From positions 600,044 to 664,043 of the forward strand of contig BCKL01000004.1 of the NCBI GenBank assembly GCA_001600635.1: a stretch of DNA of 64,000 nucleotides. Reading direction: 5' to 3'. Positions 19,554-31,287 of this stretch are shown piece by piece (the first letter of the stretch is position 1; each line of letters begins with the position of its first letter). Position numbers and translations under genes: made by a program. This stretch comes from Leucosporidium creatinivorum. Its lineage: Eukaryota; Basidiomycota; Microbotryomycetes; Leucosporidiales; Leucosporidiaceae. Under the pieces are notes generated by a model. The model saw nothing but the letters and a program-made list of their open reading frames with translations, was not told where the DNA came from and did not search any database.

Positions 19554-21942
19554 ATGCAGTCTGAACAGCTACAGGGAGCCTGGGAGGCCAGCGCACGACA
19601 GCGGATCATGCGCTACTTCCGGCGGGGCAGCCTATCGGAGGAGCAGGGTAAAGCTGTAGCTGACTTCTTTTTATCACTCTGCTCTGCTACTAGGCGAGAC
19701 GAGGTAGTCGAGGTGAGTCCTTAGCCGCCTACAGCCCTCCGCTCGCTTGTTGACCGCTCTCGCTACTTCGCAGACACTCGACAATGCTTTCCGAGACTTT
19801 AGGCGTGACCTCTCAGCAGCACTGGCACCACCTCCGCCAGGCTCAGCCAACTCGAACCGCACCACTTCCACTCTGAACCGACGAGTCTCGTCCGCCCTTC
19901 AAGGGATCCTCGACCTCCCTCCGCCCGAGACTTCTACCAGCCAGCAGCGGCGAGGATCAGCTCCAGAAGCAGCAGCATCAGGTCCAAATGGAGCCCAAGA
20001 ACGACCCTCACACGCCTCTCGAGGCGGCCAACCTCCCTCCGCTCTCGCCTCCGTCCCCTTCGGCAGCGCCGACCACCGAGTTTACCCTCTTCCCGCTACT
20101 CCTCCCAGCGGCGACCCCATCACTCCTCCCCACGCCGATACTCACGCCGACTTCACCGAAGGCGGCATGCCCACTCACTCGGACCCCCTCCCCGTCTACA
20201 CTCGCCGAGCTTCCAGTGCTCCTACACCACGGAACGTCAACCTCCCTCCCCTCCGCCTGCACTGCCATAGTTCGCGCTCGAAGAAGCTCGAGCTGCAGAT
20301 CAAGGCGAGGGGAGAGGATCACGTCGTAATGACCCAGGAGGAGCCCGGAGGAGACGTATGGATCGAGGGCAAGCTCATTGTGACGCTACCGAGTCCCGAA
20401 GCCATTACCTACATCAAGATCCGAGTCAAGGGAGTTGTCAGGACGATGGTCATGAAGGTCCATGGATCAGGTCGGCATCCGGTCGGCGACGAACTGGTGC
20501 TGTGCGAGGACGGCGACGACCTTTGGACGCCCGAGATGTCGCTCCTCAATAACGAGTCGGCCGACCCGACTAAACTGCAGGGCACCTTCACCTTCCCGTA
20601 CCGACTCAAGATCCCAGGTCGAATTCGCTCGGGGACAGGCGCCGATCCTGCTGCTCGTCGGTTGAGACCTACGCCTCCTTCGTTCGTGCTCAATGGGAAT
20701 CCGACCGAGGGACCAGGAAAAGGTGTAGAGTGGGCGAGCTGTCGCTACTATGTCAAGGTGACGCTGGGAAGGAAGGGGTTGTTGAAGGTGAGTCTCGGCG
20801 ATGGCGATCAGGCTTTTGAAGTCGCGACGAATGCCTTCAGCCTTCATAGGCTGCACTGAATTGAGTCGGATAGCTGACGGTGCACGACAACAGGTCAACG
20901 AACGCTTCATCGTCCCGCTCGTCTACGTCCCTCGTCATGCTGAGCCCGAGATGAGCGCCATGCGCACTGTCGCGCTCGCCGAGGGACGGCCGACTCCAGG
21001 ACCAGCAGAAGACGTGCAAGGATGGAACGGACAGAAGATCCGCCACATCGTCAAGAAGGGCATGTTCGGCGGCAAGAGGGCTTGGTACGATACCGTCCTG
21101 CTTCTCCCAGCTCCAGCTACTTTCGCTCGCTTGTCAATGTTACCTTTCGCCATCAAGGTGCGTTGTGCTATCTCTCTTGTTCGTTTCGACTCGATCTAAT
21201 CATTCTCCTCCCTCACTTCGATAGCTCACCTCCTCCGACCCGACCACCACGACCCGTTTCCCCCTCAGCAGCATCACCGCCTACCTCGTCCAACGCACCG
21301 AAATTGCCGCGCAAGGTCTATCCACCGCGCATGATTCCATCGTGTCGCAGGCCACGCTGCGGGAGGATGGGCCGAGTGAGGGCACCGAGGTCGAGAGGGA
21401 TCGGGAGGGGGAGGTCGACCCGGCGGTGTGGGAGAAGAGATTCAAGGGGACGCTGGCGTTGGTCAGTTGTTGACTTGCGGTATGTGGACCGGCCTCGAGC
21501 GCCGACTGATTCCCTGCCTTCTCTCGCGTAGACGAAGGCCGTTGGATCCTCCTTCCGCTCTCCAAACCTCTCCGTCCAATTCCTCGTCGCCATCTACGTC
21601 TCGTGTGTTTCTCCTCCCCTCTCTCTCCTCGGTCTAACGTCCCTCATTGACTCTCACCTCTCGTTCACCTCGACCTACAGCGTCCCCGGCGCGGGCAACG
21701 ACGCCGAAGTCGTCCTTCCCGTCGAGATCGTCTCCTGCGCTCCCGTCATCTACAACATTCGACCTCCCACTACTGCCCCACCGCCAGCTTCCGGACCCAT
21801 GCCCATCCCTCAGCCTGCAACCACTGCTGCTGGCGAAAGCGCAGGAGAGGGAGGAGGAGCAGGAGCGCCGCTCAGTCCTGATGAGATGGGCTTGCCGCCG
21901 AGTTACTTTCAGGTGTTGGAAGAGGAGGAGAGGAATAGGTAG
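19554..21942 (+). CDS. Arrestin-domain protein with PPxY motif (ART-like ubiquitin-ligase adaptor)
   Basis: Six exons or so. The start is taken as ATG 19554 (MQSEQLQGAWEASARQ), although a spliced start at 19519 is possible. Residues ~40-190 are disordered. The arrestin N-lobe follows (LELQIKARGEDHV, VWIEGKLIVTLPSPEAITY, IKIRVKGVVRTMV, GTFTFPYRLKIPG, WASCRYYVKVTL), then the C-lobe (NERFIVPLVYVP, MFGGKRAWYDTVLLLPAPA, FPLSSITAYLVQRTEI). The tail ends GLPPSYFQVLEEEE; PPSY is a PPxY motif that binds WW domains of Rsp5-type HECT ligases. In yeast such adaptors direct ubiquitylation and endocytosis of plasma-membrane transporters. Introns lie at about 19712-19773, 20789-20894, 21159-21225, 21462-21530 and 21604-21680. 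Which cargo it serves is unknown. Confidence 0.82.
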
Positions 21943-22148
21943 GTAGCTTGTGTTTGAGCAGAAGCGGCGAGGGATGCGGGCAGGACAGCAGCTCGGGGCG
22001 ATAAATTCGCCGAGACTCGATTGACGGACAGCAAGCAGATACAGGTCGCTTCGCTCGTGTTGTAGGACGGGAGATGTATGAAATATTGTTGCGTAGTGCT
22101 TCCATTTGTGCTAATCGCTACTATAAGCCACCCGCGCCACAGCGGGAG

Positions 22149-23617
22149 CTACGACTCGGCAAAGTTGCCAGAGACCTTCTTGGCCAAGAACTCGCCGTAG
22201 ACGACTGGGGGCGCGATCGGAAGAGCTACTTTTGATGTGGTCTGCTTGGCTTGGAGAGCGAGAGCTGAGGGTAAGGGCTGCGGCAGGGGCGGGAGCGAGT
22301 CAGCGATGAGCGCCGAGCAGTGAAAGAGAGGGTCGGATCACCTTGATGACGGCGTCAAAGTTGGGTTCGTAGAAGAAGGGGATGCTGTGACAAGCGGTAA
22401 TGTCTCAGCGAAAGGCGCAACATGCGAAGCCGAGGGAGAGCTCGACTCACGAAACCCGATAATTCGACCCCTTGTGTATAACCCGATGCAGCGTCGCCTT
22501 ATACAGCCCGTTGGTCCATACGTCCCACATCTCTCCCACATTCACGACGAAAGCGCCTGGGATAGGATCGGCGTTGAGCCAAGTTCCTCGCGCGCTATTC
22601 TCCTCTGATTCGCCGTCGGCCGATTGTAGGAAGACTTGGAGAGCGCCGGGAGTGGAGTCGGCGTGTAGAAGAGTCCAGCATCCGTAGTCTGTATGGAGGG
22701 AGGATCTTCGAAGTCAGAGGCCAGGTCCAAGCGAGTGGGAGAGCAAAGCATGAAGCTCGGCGTACCTTTGTGAGCTCCGCAAGACACCCCAGGAGCATTG
22801 TCGGGCAGTGGGGGGTAGCCGATGCACTGTAAGGAAAGCTCAGTCAGCTTTGACTTCCTGATCGTACGTTTGGAACTCACCCTCATCACCCAAAAGCTCG
22901 TCTCCACCAACCCCTTCAACTCGGCCCACTCCTCACCCTCCAGATCCATCCCCAACCCCATCGCCGTAGCCTCCATCAGCGCCATCCCGATGATCTGCAT
23001 CTTCTCGATCCATGCTTCCATCGTCGAGCGAAAGGTCGGAGGTGAGCTCGGCCATTGATTCGGTCCGTGGAGCAGCTTTGAGGGGTCTTCGTTTGGGACG
23101 GGGCGATCTGTGGGCGATGAAGAGAGTTTAAGATGTGATGTGGAGTGCCGAGCGAGCTGACTTACACAGATCCAAGCCTTCGTGGTGGTCGGCTGGAGAT
23201 AAGCGAAAGGTGGGGTTGAACGAGCAGCCGGGTCAGCTAGCGAGTACACTTACAGCGAGGTTTGCACAGAGCAGGACCAGTAAGACATTCACCTTGATAT
23301 TGAGTAACGTTCTGGCCCAGCTTCTGCCATCCTCGAGCTCCGTCGCCCGCTCGGATCTTGAGCTGCTCCTTCTCGCTCTCGGGCGTGTCGAGGAAAAAGG
23401 AGCGAGCTTCGGCCAGAGCATGATCCATCTCCTCAGAGGAGATTACAGAATCTAGGCCGGTGATGTACAGGAAGCCGAACTTGGAGCAAGCGGCATGAAC
23501 TGCTTCCGCGACGGCGGCGCGTGAGCTGTCCGATGAAGCGGGGGTGAGAAAGGGCGAAAGGTCGATGAGAGGGAGCTGACGAGGTGCAGAAGGAGTAGGA
23601 GGCTCGATTGAAGGCAT
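22149..23617 (-). CDS. 2-oxoglutarate/Fe(II)-dependent dioxygenase, isopenicillin-N-synthase type
   Basis: Starts MPSIEPPTPSAPRQLPLIDL at 23617 and ends KVSGNFAES at 22149; about seven exons. The N-terminal DIOX_N region (LPLIDLSPFLTP, HAACSKFGFLYITG) precedes the double-stranded beta-helix core. Iron ligands are visible as H and D of LLHADSTPGALQ and H of LHRVIHKG, and the 2-oxoglutarate-binding Arg and Ser of YRVSIPFFYEPN. The family hydroxylates or oxidises small molecules, and in fungi its members include gibberellin- and flavonol-type oxygenases and thymine hydroxylase relatives. The substrate cannot be told. No biosynthetic cluster surrounds it, so a housekeeping or detoxification role is as likely as secondary metabolism. 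Confidence 0.85.
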
Positions 23618-23738
23618 CGTTGCTGTAGGCGATTGTGAGCGAGCGATGCGGTCGAAGCTCAAGGGGCTCAAGGGGGGGAGCTCTCAGTTCACTCCTTCAA
23701 GTTGTGCTCCTACTTTCGCGTCCTTCTCGCTTCTCGCC

Positions 23739-24972
23739 ATGGCTCACGAGTTGCCAGCTGCAGATGGAGAGTCTAGTCTAGTCAGAGAGCTCACTAGCAA
23801 GCTAGAACAGGTAATAGCTCCCTCTCGCTCGCCCTTCCCCCCGCGCCTTTCAGCTGACCCCACACACCGCCTTCAAACAGCTTCGCGCAGAGAAGGGTCA
23901 GCTACAGGGCTTGCTCGAGTCCTCGCTATCCAACGATCTACGAGATCAACTCTTACTACTCCAACGCCGTCAATCGCAGCCTCAGCACACTCGTCACCGC
24001 TCCTCATCGCTCGAAGTCGGCTCGCCTTCTACCTCGTCCAGCTCTTCTACCGGCGCTTCCTTTCCCTCCTCGCCAAGCATCCAGAACCAGTCAACTTCCC
24101 CCTCTTTCTCAGACGCCAGCTTTGGTGCTTTACGAAACGAGAACGAGGAGCTTCGCGCGCGATTGGAAGCGAGCGAGATGCAGCGGGAATGGGCCAACAG
24201 GCAGCTGGTGGAGTTGAAAACTCGACTGGGCATGATCTCGCTGGATGAGTTGGAGGAGCTGGATCTCGCTGGTGGAGGAGGGCGTGACAGCAACCAGCGC
24301 TCGGTCGGCGCCAATGGAACGGCCTCCAGGGAGCGCTCCAACTCGCGAGGCAACGGCTGGAGCTCGAACGGCAGCAACAGCAACAGCAACAGCAACGGAG
24401 TTGGAGGAGGAATCCGTATACCAGGAGCCGGTGCCTCGTCCTTCTCTCCTCCCTCCTCCTTCGCCGCCGCGCGCAACTCGGGATTCGGCGCTGGACGTAC
24501 CTCAACCTCCTTCTCATCTCGCGGCGGCGGCGGATACCCTCATTCCCGCGGCTCCAGCCTCAACACCACTCTCACCACGCCCTCCTCCTCCTACCCCGTC
24601 ACCCTCCCACCCCCAACCTCGCCCGCTTCCTCCTCCTTCAGCAGCCGCGGCGGCGGCTTCCAAGCCTTCCTGCACCACAACCCCGGCTCTCGAGCTCCCC
24701 CACCGACAAGCATTAGCGGTGTACCATCCTACCGCCTCAATGGCAGCGACTCGAGCTACGACCCCGACGACCTTACGCCGAGCCGAGGTTCCTACGCCGA
24801 TTTGGAAGCTGAGGGGCAGGAGGACGGAGGGATGACACCCTTATCGACTAGCCCCGGAAGTCGGAGTGGAAGCTTGAGTAGGAGGACCAGCTTCTCGGTG
24901 GTGCAGCAGTGTGGTAGTGGGAGCGGGAGTGCTGGAGCGGGGTCACGGCCGAATGAGGTGGCGACGGCATGA
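23739..24972 (+). CDS. Coiled-coil, Ser/Gly-rich protein of unknown function
   Basis: Two exons (23739-23810 and 23881-24972) encode ~387 residues starting MAHELPAADGESSLVRELTS. A first heptad-like stretch spans the intron (LVRELTSKLEQ-LRAEKGQLQGLLESSL), and a second is at ~residues 105-145 (NENEELRARLEASEMQ, WANRQLVELKTRLGM). The remainder is disordered: Ser/Asn repeats, Gly runs, Ser/Thr/Pro. I do not recognise the family. The pattern of short coiled coils plus a long Ser-rich tail is common in cytoskeletal or polarity scaffolds, but that is only a guess. Confidence 0.7.
24362..24400 (+). repeat. AGCAAC microsatellite in coding sequence
   Basis: Tandem AAC/AGC units encode alternating Ser-Asn in the disordered part of the coiled-coil protein. 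Likely to be length-polymorphic. Confidence 0.7.
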
Positions 24973-25153
24973 AAGCGGTCTTTCGTGTATAATACGCTGT
25001 GCCCTTGTTGAATTACGCAATCCGTTATCTTCATCTGGGTGTCGGCGCGGTTCTGTAGAGCATTAGCGACAGTTTCACGACTCGGCAGGGGGGCTCCGCT
25101 CCAATCTCAGCCGCTGCTCGGTTTCGCTCTCTCTTCCCTACGCATAACTGGTC

Positions 25154-27885
25154 ATGTCGCGTTCGACCCAGGAGATGGAGATGGATAGCGTACAATTCGT
25201 GTTGGACGAAGTGAGCCCTCCCCTACCTACAAGGCTGCAGTACAGCACTGATCCTCGTCGCCGCTCGTTGCAGGAAACGGGATCGAACTCGTCTCACACG
25301 GAATCACTGCTCGGCAGACACTCACCGAGCTCTTCAGATGAGAAGCCATCCACCTCAGTAGCAGGCCCCCGCTCAAATCCCTACATCATTCCCACGAGCG
25401 ACATGATTCAAGCAGCTCGCGGGCGACGACGGGAAGGGCCAAGTCACGTCAAGACTGTAGTCGTAGGACTACTTGCATTGCTGGCGCTGGCGTACGGCGT
25501 GACCTCGGTGAGTCTGGTGGTTACACAGAGGCAGCTGAAGAGCGAGAGCTGACGCGCCTTGCGGCTTCTCGTGCAGCTGCTCACCTTGGGCTCTCGCTTC
25601 GGGGGAGCTCCAAATGTATCGGTGATCCTTATGGTCTCGGACGGCATGGGTGGGCCTGCTTTCCTTCCCCCAAAGAGCGAGCGCTGACCCGAGTGCTATC
25701 GCGCAGGTCCTGCTTCCGAAACGATGGTCCGAACGTATCTACAACAGATGCACAATACGAAGGGTTCGAATGGAGGCTCGCTGCTCAACGAGAGCGTTTG
25801 GACGAGTCTGGCGGGAGGTTTCGAGCGAGATGGGTTCGGACAGACGCCCTTGGATGAGATCCTCGTGGGTCAGAGTCGGGTGAGTCTTGAGCTTTATCGT
25901 AGCTAGAATACATCTGATAGCTAACTGCCTCCCTCGCGCGCCCTAGACCCGCTCCTCCAACTCCCTGGTCACCGGTTCGTCGTCTCGGCGTTGGCTTCGC
26001 GCTGCTCGGTCGCTGATATGCTCGCTTTCCTCTCTCTCTCACCATCTCACTACACCTCTCCGATACTTCAGACTCGGCAGCTGGAGCTACAGCCTTCTCG
26101 TGCGGGATCAAGACCTACAACGGAGCTATCGGCGTTCGGCCTGGCGACCAGGCTGCATGCGGGACTGTCTTGGAAGCAGCGAAGCGTCAGGGATACGCTA
26201 CTGGGCTAGTAGCCACAAGTGTGAGCTCTCTATGCTCTTCACTGTTGTAAAAGCCTCGCTGACGCCTTTCTCGCTCGCTGCCTACTCTTCGCCGAACCTC
26301 GCCATCGTCACCTTCGACTCCCTCTATCAGCGCATAACCCACGCCACTCCCGCCTCCTTCTACGCTCACGTCGTCGACCGCGACCTCGAGTCCGAAATCG
26401 CCGGCTTTCTCGTCGGAACTGGTCCTCGAGGCGCTTCGGTCGACATCGCTCTCGGCGGAGGCGAATGCTTCTTCCTTCCCAATTCGACAAAAGGCTCGTG
26501 CCGTACCGACGGCGAGGACATGGTCGCAAAGGCCAAGGAGCTGGATATGACGGTGTTGCGAGGAGTGAGCGAGTTGAGGGCTTGGGATGATGGCGGGAAT
26601 GAGGGAGGACGAGTACTCGCGCTGCTCGCTAGCGATCACATGGCGTATGAGGTGGACCGGACAGCTCAAGACCGAGCTTTGGCGGATGAGCAGCCGAGCT
26701 TGAAGGAGATGTAAGTCGACTGCATGCTCCTCGAAGTTGCTTGTGCTGACTTCGGCGTTCGCTCGCAGGACCTCGCATGCGCTCAAGTACCTCAACAAGG
26801 CTGGCGCAAAACCCTTCTTGTGCGTTGGATTCACTCTAATGGAAGTCACGCCGCGCGCTGACCCTCTTCATCCTGAAAGCCTCCTCGTCGAAGGCTCGCG
26901 GATCGACATGGCGGGCCATAACAACGATCCGGTCGGCCACGTCTCCGACATGGTCTCCTACCTTGAGACGGTCCACTTCGTCAAGGAGCACGTCGACGAG
27001 CAGAACGCTGGAGGGTCGCCGACCCTCATGATCTCGGTCTCGGATCATGAGACCGGAGGACTGTCTTTGGGGAGGCAGCTCACCACCAAGTACCCGGAGT
27101 ATGCTTGTGAGTTGGTTTGCCGTTCACTTTCGCCCTTTCGAAGATCGTTGACCCACTCCTCCTCACCTCGCTCGCCGTCCTCTCCCTTCTCCGTCTCTAC
27201 CCCTTCTTCGGCTCGTCTCGATAGGGTACCCCGACGCCCTCTTCAACGCCACACGCTCGACGGAGCACCTCGGCGCCGTCGTCGCCGCCAACCCTTCTGT
27301 CACTCGCGACTGGCTTCGCTCCGAAATCTACGGCAAGGGACTCGGCATCACCGACGTGAAGGACACGGAAATCGACCAGCTGTGGCCGCATCGGAAGAAC
27401 GCCTATTGGAGTAACCGAGTCCTCGCCGATGCTGTGAGTCGGCCTTCGCTTCGGGAGCGAAACGCCTAGCTGACTTGCACGCCGTCGCAGATCTCCCGCC
27501 GAGCTCAAGTCGGATGGTCGAGTGCCGGTCACTCGGGCGTCGACGTCAACTTGTACGCCTACGGCCTCAACGCGACAGGCCTTGCTGGCAACAGGGAGAA
27601 CATCGAGATTGCTGAGCATATCGCTCACATGTTGGGTCTGAACCTCGACGGTGGGCTCGTTTCGCCGTCTCGTCGTTCGGCCCTCGCGCTGACCTCTTCC
27701 CTCGCCTTCGCAGTGGTCACGATGGAGCTCAACAAGTGTGTGGATCTCGACAATTCTCCTCCTCGTTCTTGCTGACCCTCGCTTTCGTCCGTAGAGACCT
27801 CTCGTGGCATTCGACCTCGGCGGGCAAGTCTCCGCAGACGTCCCAGCGCCGAACCGAGGTCAAGCATTATCATGGTGACTTCTGA
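25154..27885 (+). CDS. PHO8: Vacuolar-type alkaline phosphatase (repressible, membrane-anchored)
   Basis: About ten exons starting MSRSTQEMEMDSVQFVLDE. A basic cytosolic N-terminus and one membrane span (TVVVGLLALLALAYGVTS, ~residues 85-105) make it type II, as in yeast Pho8. Catalytic motifs are in order: VILMVSDGMGPAS (metal), SLVTDSAAGATAF with the nucleophilic Ser, ITHATPASFYAH, a spliced FFLLVEGSRIDMAGHNND, SVSDHETGG and AGHSGVDVNLYAYG with the last His. The splice of the EGSRID exon needs donor GTGCGT at 26819 and acceptor at 26877. It hydrolyses phosphomonoesters with Zn/Mg in the vacuole lumen. The stop is at 27883-27885 after KHYHGDF. In yeast the gene is phosphate-regulated; I see no clear PHO4 box in the 180-bp promoter. 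Confidence 0.93.
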
Positions 27886-28214
27886 GGCGGTGCATAGATG
27901 GCGATCGGTTTGCTCGCATATTATGAGCTTGTTGTAACGAAACAGAGCAGTAGAACACCATTTGCTGCCCAGCAGCGCGATCGGCGAAGTCGAGCTGAGC
28001 TCGCCTCTGCAGCCCACCTCGCCAGACTTCAGCTCTTCTCTCAGATAGCCGCTCGGATAGCTGCTGATTGACTAACGAATGTGATGTGTCATTTTGATCT
28101 TCCTGCGAAGCGAAACCATCGGCGAGCATTAAGCTGAGCCGATGAAGAGTCTGACGGCTGCCAGCGCTACATCCCCTTTCTAGAACCAGTGTCTATGATC
28201 ACCGACCTGAACCT
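27886..28214. other. Intergenic region between convergent PHO8 and bestrophin copy 1
   Basis: About 330 bp between two 3' ends. It should hold both polyadenylation regions. I see no gene. Confidence 0.6.
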
Positions 28215-30659
28215 TCAAACACTGAAGACATCGACGCTCCTCGAAGGAGTGACGATCCTGCGCTTGTTCCCCTTCTTGCCATGGCCGAGCGCCTCCGAGT
28301 CGTGGTAGTGCTTCATGAACATCTTCCTGAGCAGCGGCTCGCCGCGCTCCTGAGCGTCTTGAGCGGCGAGGAGGTCGTTGAGGATGTCGGGTGCCGAACG
28401 GCCGTCGGAGGGGAGGAAGGGGGTGTTGAGCGGGCTGAAGACGAAGGTCGAGGGCGCCGGTTGGGGGTCTGTCGGTGGTGTTCAGGATTTGAAGTCAGAG
28501 GAGAGGTCTGGAGAGAGGTCGGATAAGCAGTGAAGTGTCGCAACAGGACTCACGAGCAACAATTTCGCGCAGCTCGGCGGCGATGAGCTCGCAGAAGTGG
28601 TCCAGGTCGAGATCCGAGTCGTCATAGCCGAACGGGTTCTCAATCTGGTTCGCCAGCTCGAGGAAGCCGAGGAAGACGGTGGCGGCGACGAACGTGGCGA
28701 TGATGGTGAACCAGCGCTGCGCCGAAGGACGAGGGTCAGCTCGGCAGGCGATGTCGGGGATGCCGATGCTCCTCGAGCTTACCAGAGACGAGTAGATCTG
28801 GAAGGGAAGGAAAACGAGGTAGACGTAGGTGGTGGCTCGAAGGTGCAGCGAGTAGGCCCAAGGAAGTGGCGTGGCTGCGAACGAGAAGGGGAGTCAGCGG
28901 AGCGGACTGTACTGGTGTATTGGCAAGCTCACTCAGGACACGCTCCAGAGTGGTGATGCTATAGTAGTATAGGAGCGAGGTCAGTGTGAGATGACGGCTA
29001 CAGAGAGCGAGCGAAGAAGGAGCTCGACGGCTCGGCGCTGTCTGTCGGAGGCCCTCCCCAGCAGACGAACTCACCAGTCCTGAAGAGCGTTGAGCGAGCC
29101 AAAGATGACGGAGACGTAGGGAGCAGGGAGAGTGCCGCGGCTGGCAACGTTCGAGTAGGTCAGCAAGAGCGCATGCGGCATCGCTCAGAAGCCGAGAGCG
29201 GCGGAAAGGAGGGAGACGAGCGAGCCCACCTGACTACGGCGCTGACCCATCCGGAAAGGAAGAGCGAAATCTCGAGCGGGATGTTCGACTCAATTTGAGG
29301 TCGACGGCGGCCGACGCGCTCGCTCTCGGGGCGCCCAAGCCTACCGAAGAGGCGCAGAAGCGGCTGCGAGAAGGAGAGGATCAGCCGCTGCACCTCGGCA
29401 TAGAAGGTCGTGCTTACGCGAAAGATCTTGAAGATAGGAGCAAAGTGATAGAGATCCTGACCCGGAGGGTTCGACGCAGGGAGAAGAGTGTACTTCGAAG
29501 ACTTCCTCTCCCCCCCGCCGAGACCGAGCTCAATATCGGCCATCTTCGACGACGCTGATCCCATCGTGCCGGGGAAGTAGGTCGAATCGGAGAGCATGGT
29601 ACCGGGAGTCTCGGCTCCAGCTGCAGGCGTCCTCGAAGGGACCCCATCATAAGGGAGGAAGGTCGAGCCGTCAGGAGCAGGCTGTCTCCAAATGCCGAGG
29701 ACATGACTACGATCACGCTGTTCGGCGGCGAGGTCTCCAGCGACAGAAGAAGGGAAGGAGTATCTATAATGGCGCCGAACGGACAGCCATGGTTCATGAC
29801 AGGGGGGAACGACGGGAGAGCTCACCGAGGTAAGCAGGCAACGAGGTCGTACAGGTCCTCGTAGTAGACACCCGACTCTCCACGGAGGTAGTGCTGTGGT
29901 TTCGACGATAAGAAGGTCAGCTTGATTCGTAGACCGCGGGAAAGCCAAGCTCGGCGCACCTTGGCCGCGACCGAGAAAGCCCTGCAGGTCGCAACGTCAG
30001 CATCTGACCTCGGTGGAAGCGAGCTCCCAAGAGTACCAGGGTGGAAGCGTCAACTCACTGAACCAGGTTGATGATGGTCCTCTTCTCCAGCAGTCCCTTG
30101 AGCCTCTCGACTTCGAGCGCCGCCTCATCCGAACCAATGGCGGCAAGCTCAGCGGCGGTGCACGTCGTGACAGGACAGTGAAGCCAAACGAGCATGGCGA
30201 AGTCGCGCGAGCTCCTCGTTAGGGTCGACCACGCGCGGCGGCCTTCGCCGAAGCGCTCGAGCGCCGAGGAGGTGCGAAGGGAGATGGCGAAGGAGAGCCT
30301 GCAAGAGAAGCGATCAGCACGAAGACTGGGGTTGATATTAGAGCTCAAAGTCATACATGGTGGTGAGCTGTGGGTCGCCGAGGCGTCAGCGTGTAAATCC
30401 GAGCGGAGAGTCCGCGAGCGTCGGCGATGGGAGAGAAAAGGCTACTTACGACAGAGAGCATAATCGTGTTTACTGATGTAGAGTGGTACTGGTTAGAATG
30501 CTCGCGAGTCCTCCATTGCGCCTCAGACTCACCAGCAGGGTTCCAGTGGGATTGTTCCGCAGCGACGGTGATCGCGAGAGCAATACAGGTGAAGACCATG
30601 ACAGGCGGCAGCACCTCGGGCAGCACACTAGCTCCCAGCTTTTTGACGATCCACAGCAT
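28215..30659 (-). CDS. Bestrophin-like (UPF0187) anion channel, copy 1
   Basis: Starts MLWIVKKLGASVLPEVLPPV at 30659; about ten exons, one of them a ~20-nt microexon encoding NTIMLSV. Family hallmarks: LSFAISLRTSSALERFGEGR, RDFAMLVWLHCP, LEKRTIINLVQAFSVAAKHY and, in a late exon, RWFTIIATFVAATVFLGFLE followed by IENPFGYDDSDLDLDHFC, the signature of the family. Bestrophin-type proteins are pentameric anion channels; fungal members are uncharacterised, and plasma membrane, ER or mitochondrial location cannot be told. The C-tail reads PSTFVFSPLNTPFLPSD and ends RRIVTPSRSVDVFSV. A paralog lies at 57747-59767 in the same orientation. Confidence 0.85.
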
Positions 30660-31287
30660 GGCGTGTTGGTGAGGGCGAGGAAGAAAGAGAGCTGAGCTAG
30701 AGAGAACACGCGAAGGAGGGACGCGCTTCCAGGGGAGGTTTTGGTGAGGTACAAGGGATGGTCGAGCGAGCACGGAGCTGTTGGTGTGAGCTGTAGGGCT
30801 CTTTTTGGGGTTGCTGCTGTGACAAGCGAGGAGGAGACGGAGGATGAAAAGTCGGGCGACCGTTTCTGGCTCCTCCGCGCACGAAGCGTTGAATAAGGGT
30901 TCGTGTATGCGCTGCGTGACAATGCGGCAGACAATGCAGCAGAGAAGAGCACTATGAGAGTACATAAGCTGCTGAGCTACATCAGCAGGCGAAGGGGGGC
31001 AAAGAAGCGCGAGCTGATGCTCGGCGGAGCCCTCTGCGGAGCTCCCCCGGCAGCATGTACTCGACTCGGTCGAGGTCAGGTCGAGGCGACAACGGTTCTC
31101 GATATCATCTGATCCAGCTTGAGCTTCAAGCCTCCCACAGCGATCAAGGCGACCCCGGGCCCTCGCGAGCGCCGAAGCCAACGCCGAGGATCTCTTCAAA
31201 GCCAGCAGATGCGAGGATACTGTATGGTCCGTTCGAACGAGGGGGGGATACTACGAAATAACAAGCTCTATACAACAGGTCGGCGAA
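30660..31287. other. Intergenic region upstream of bestrophin copy 1
   Basis: About 630 bp between bestrophin copy 1 (minus) and the NIPA stop. No gene is supported. Near 31168-31187 a GCGCCGAAGCCAACGCCGAG 20-mer occurs; the identical 20-mer recurs near 60600 inside the hemerythrin gene. Confidence 0.55.
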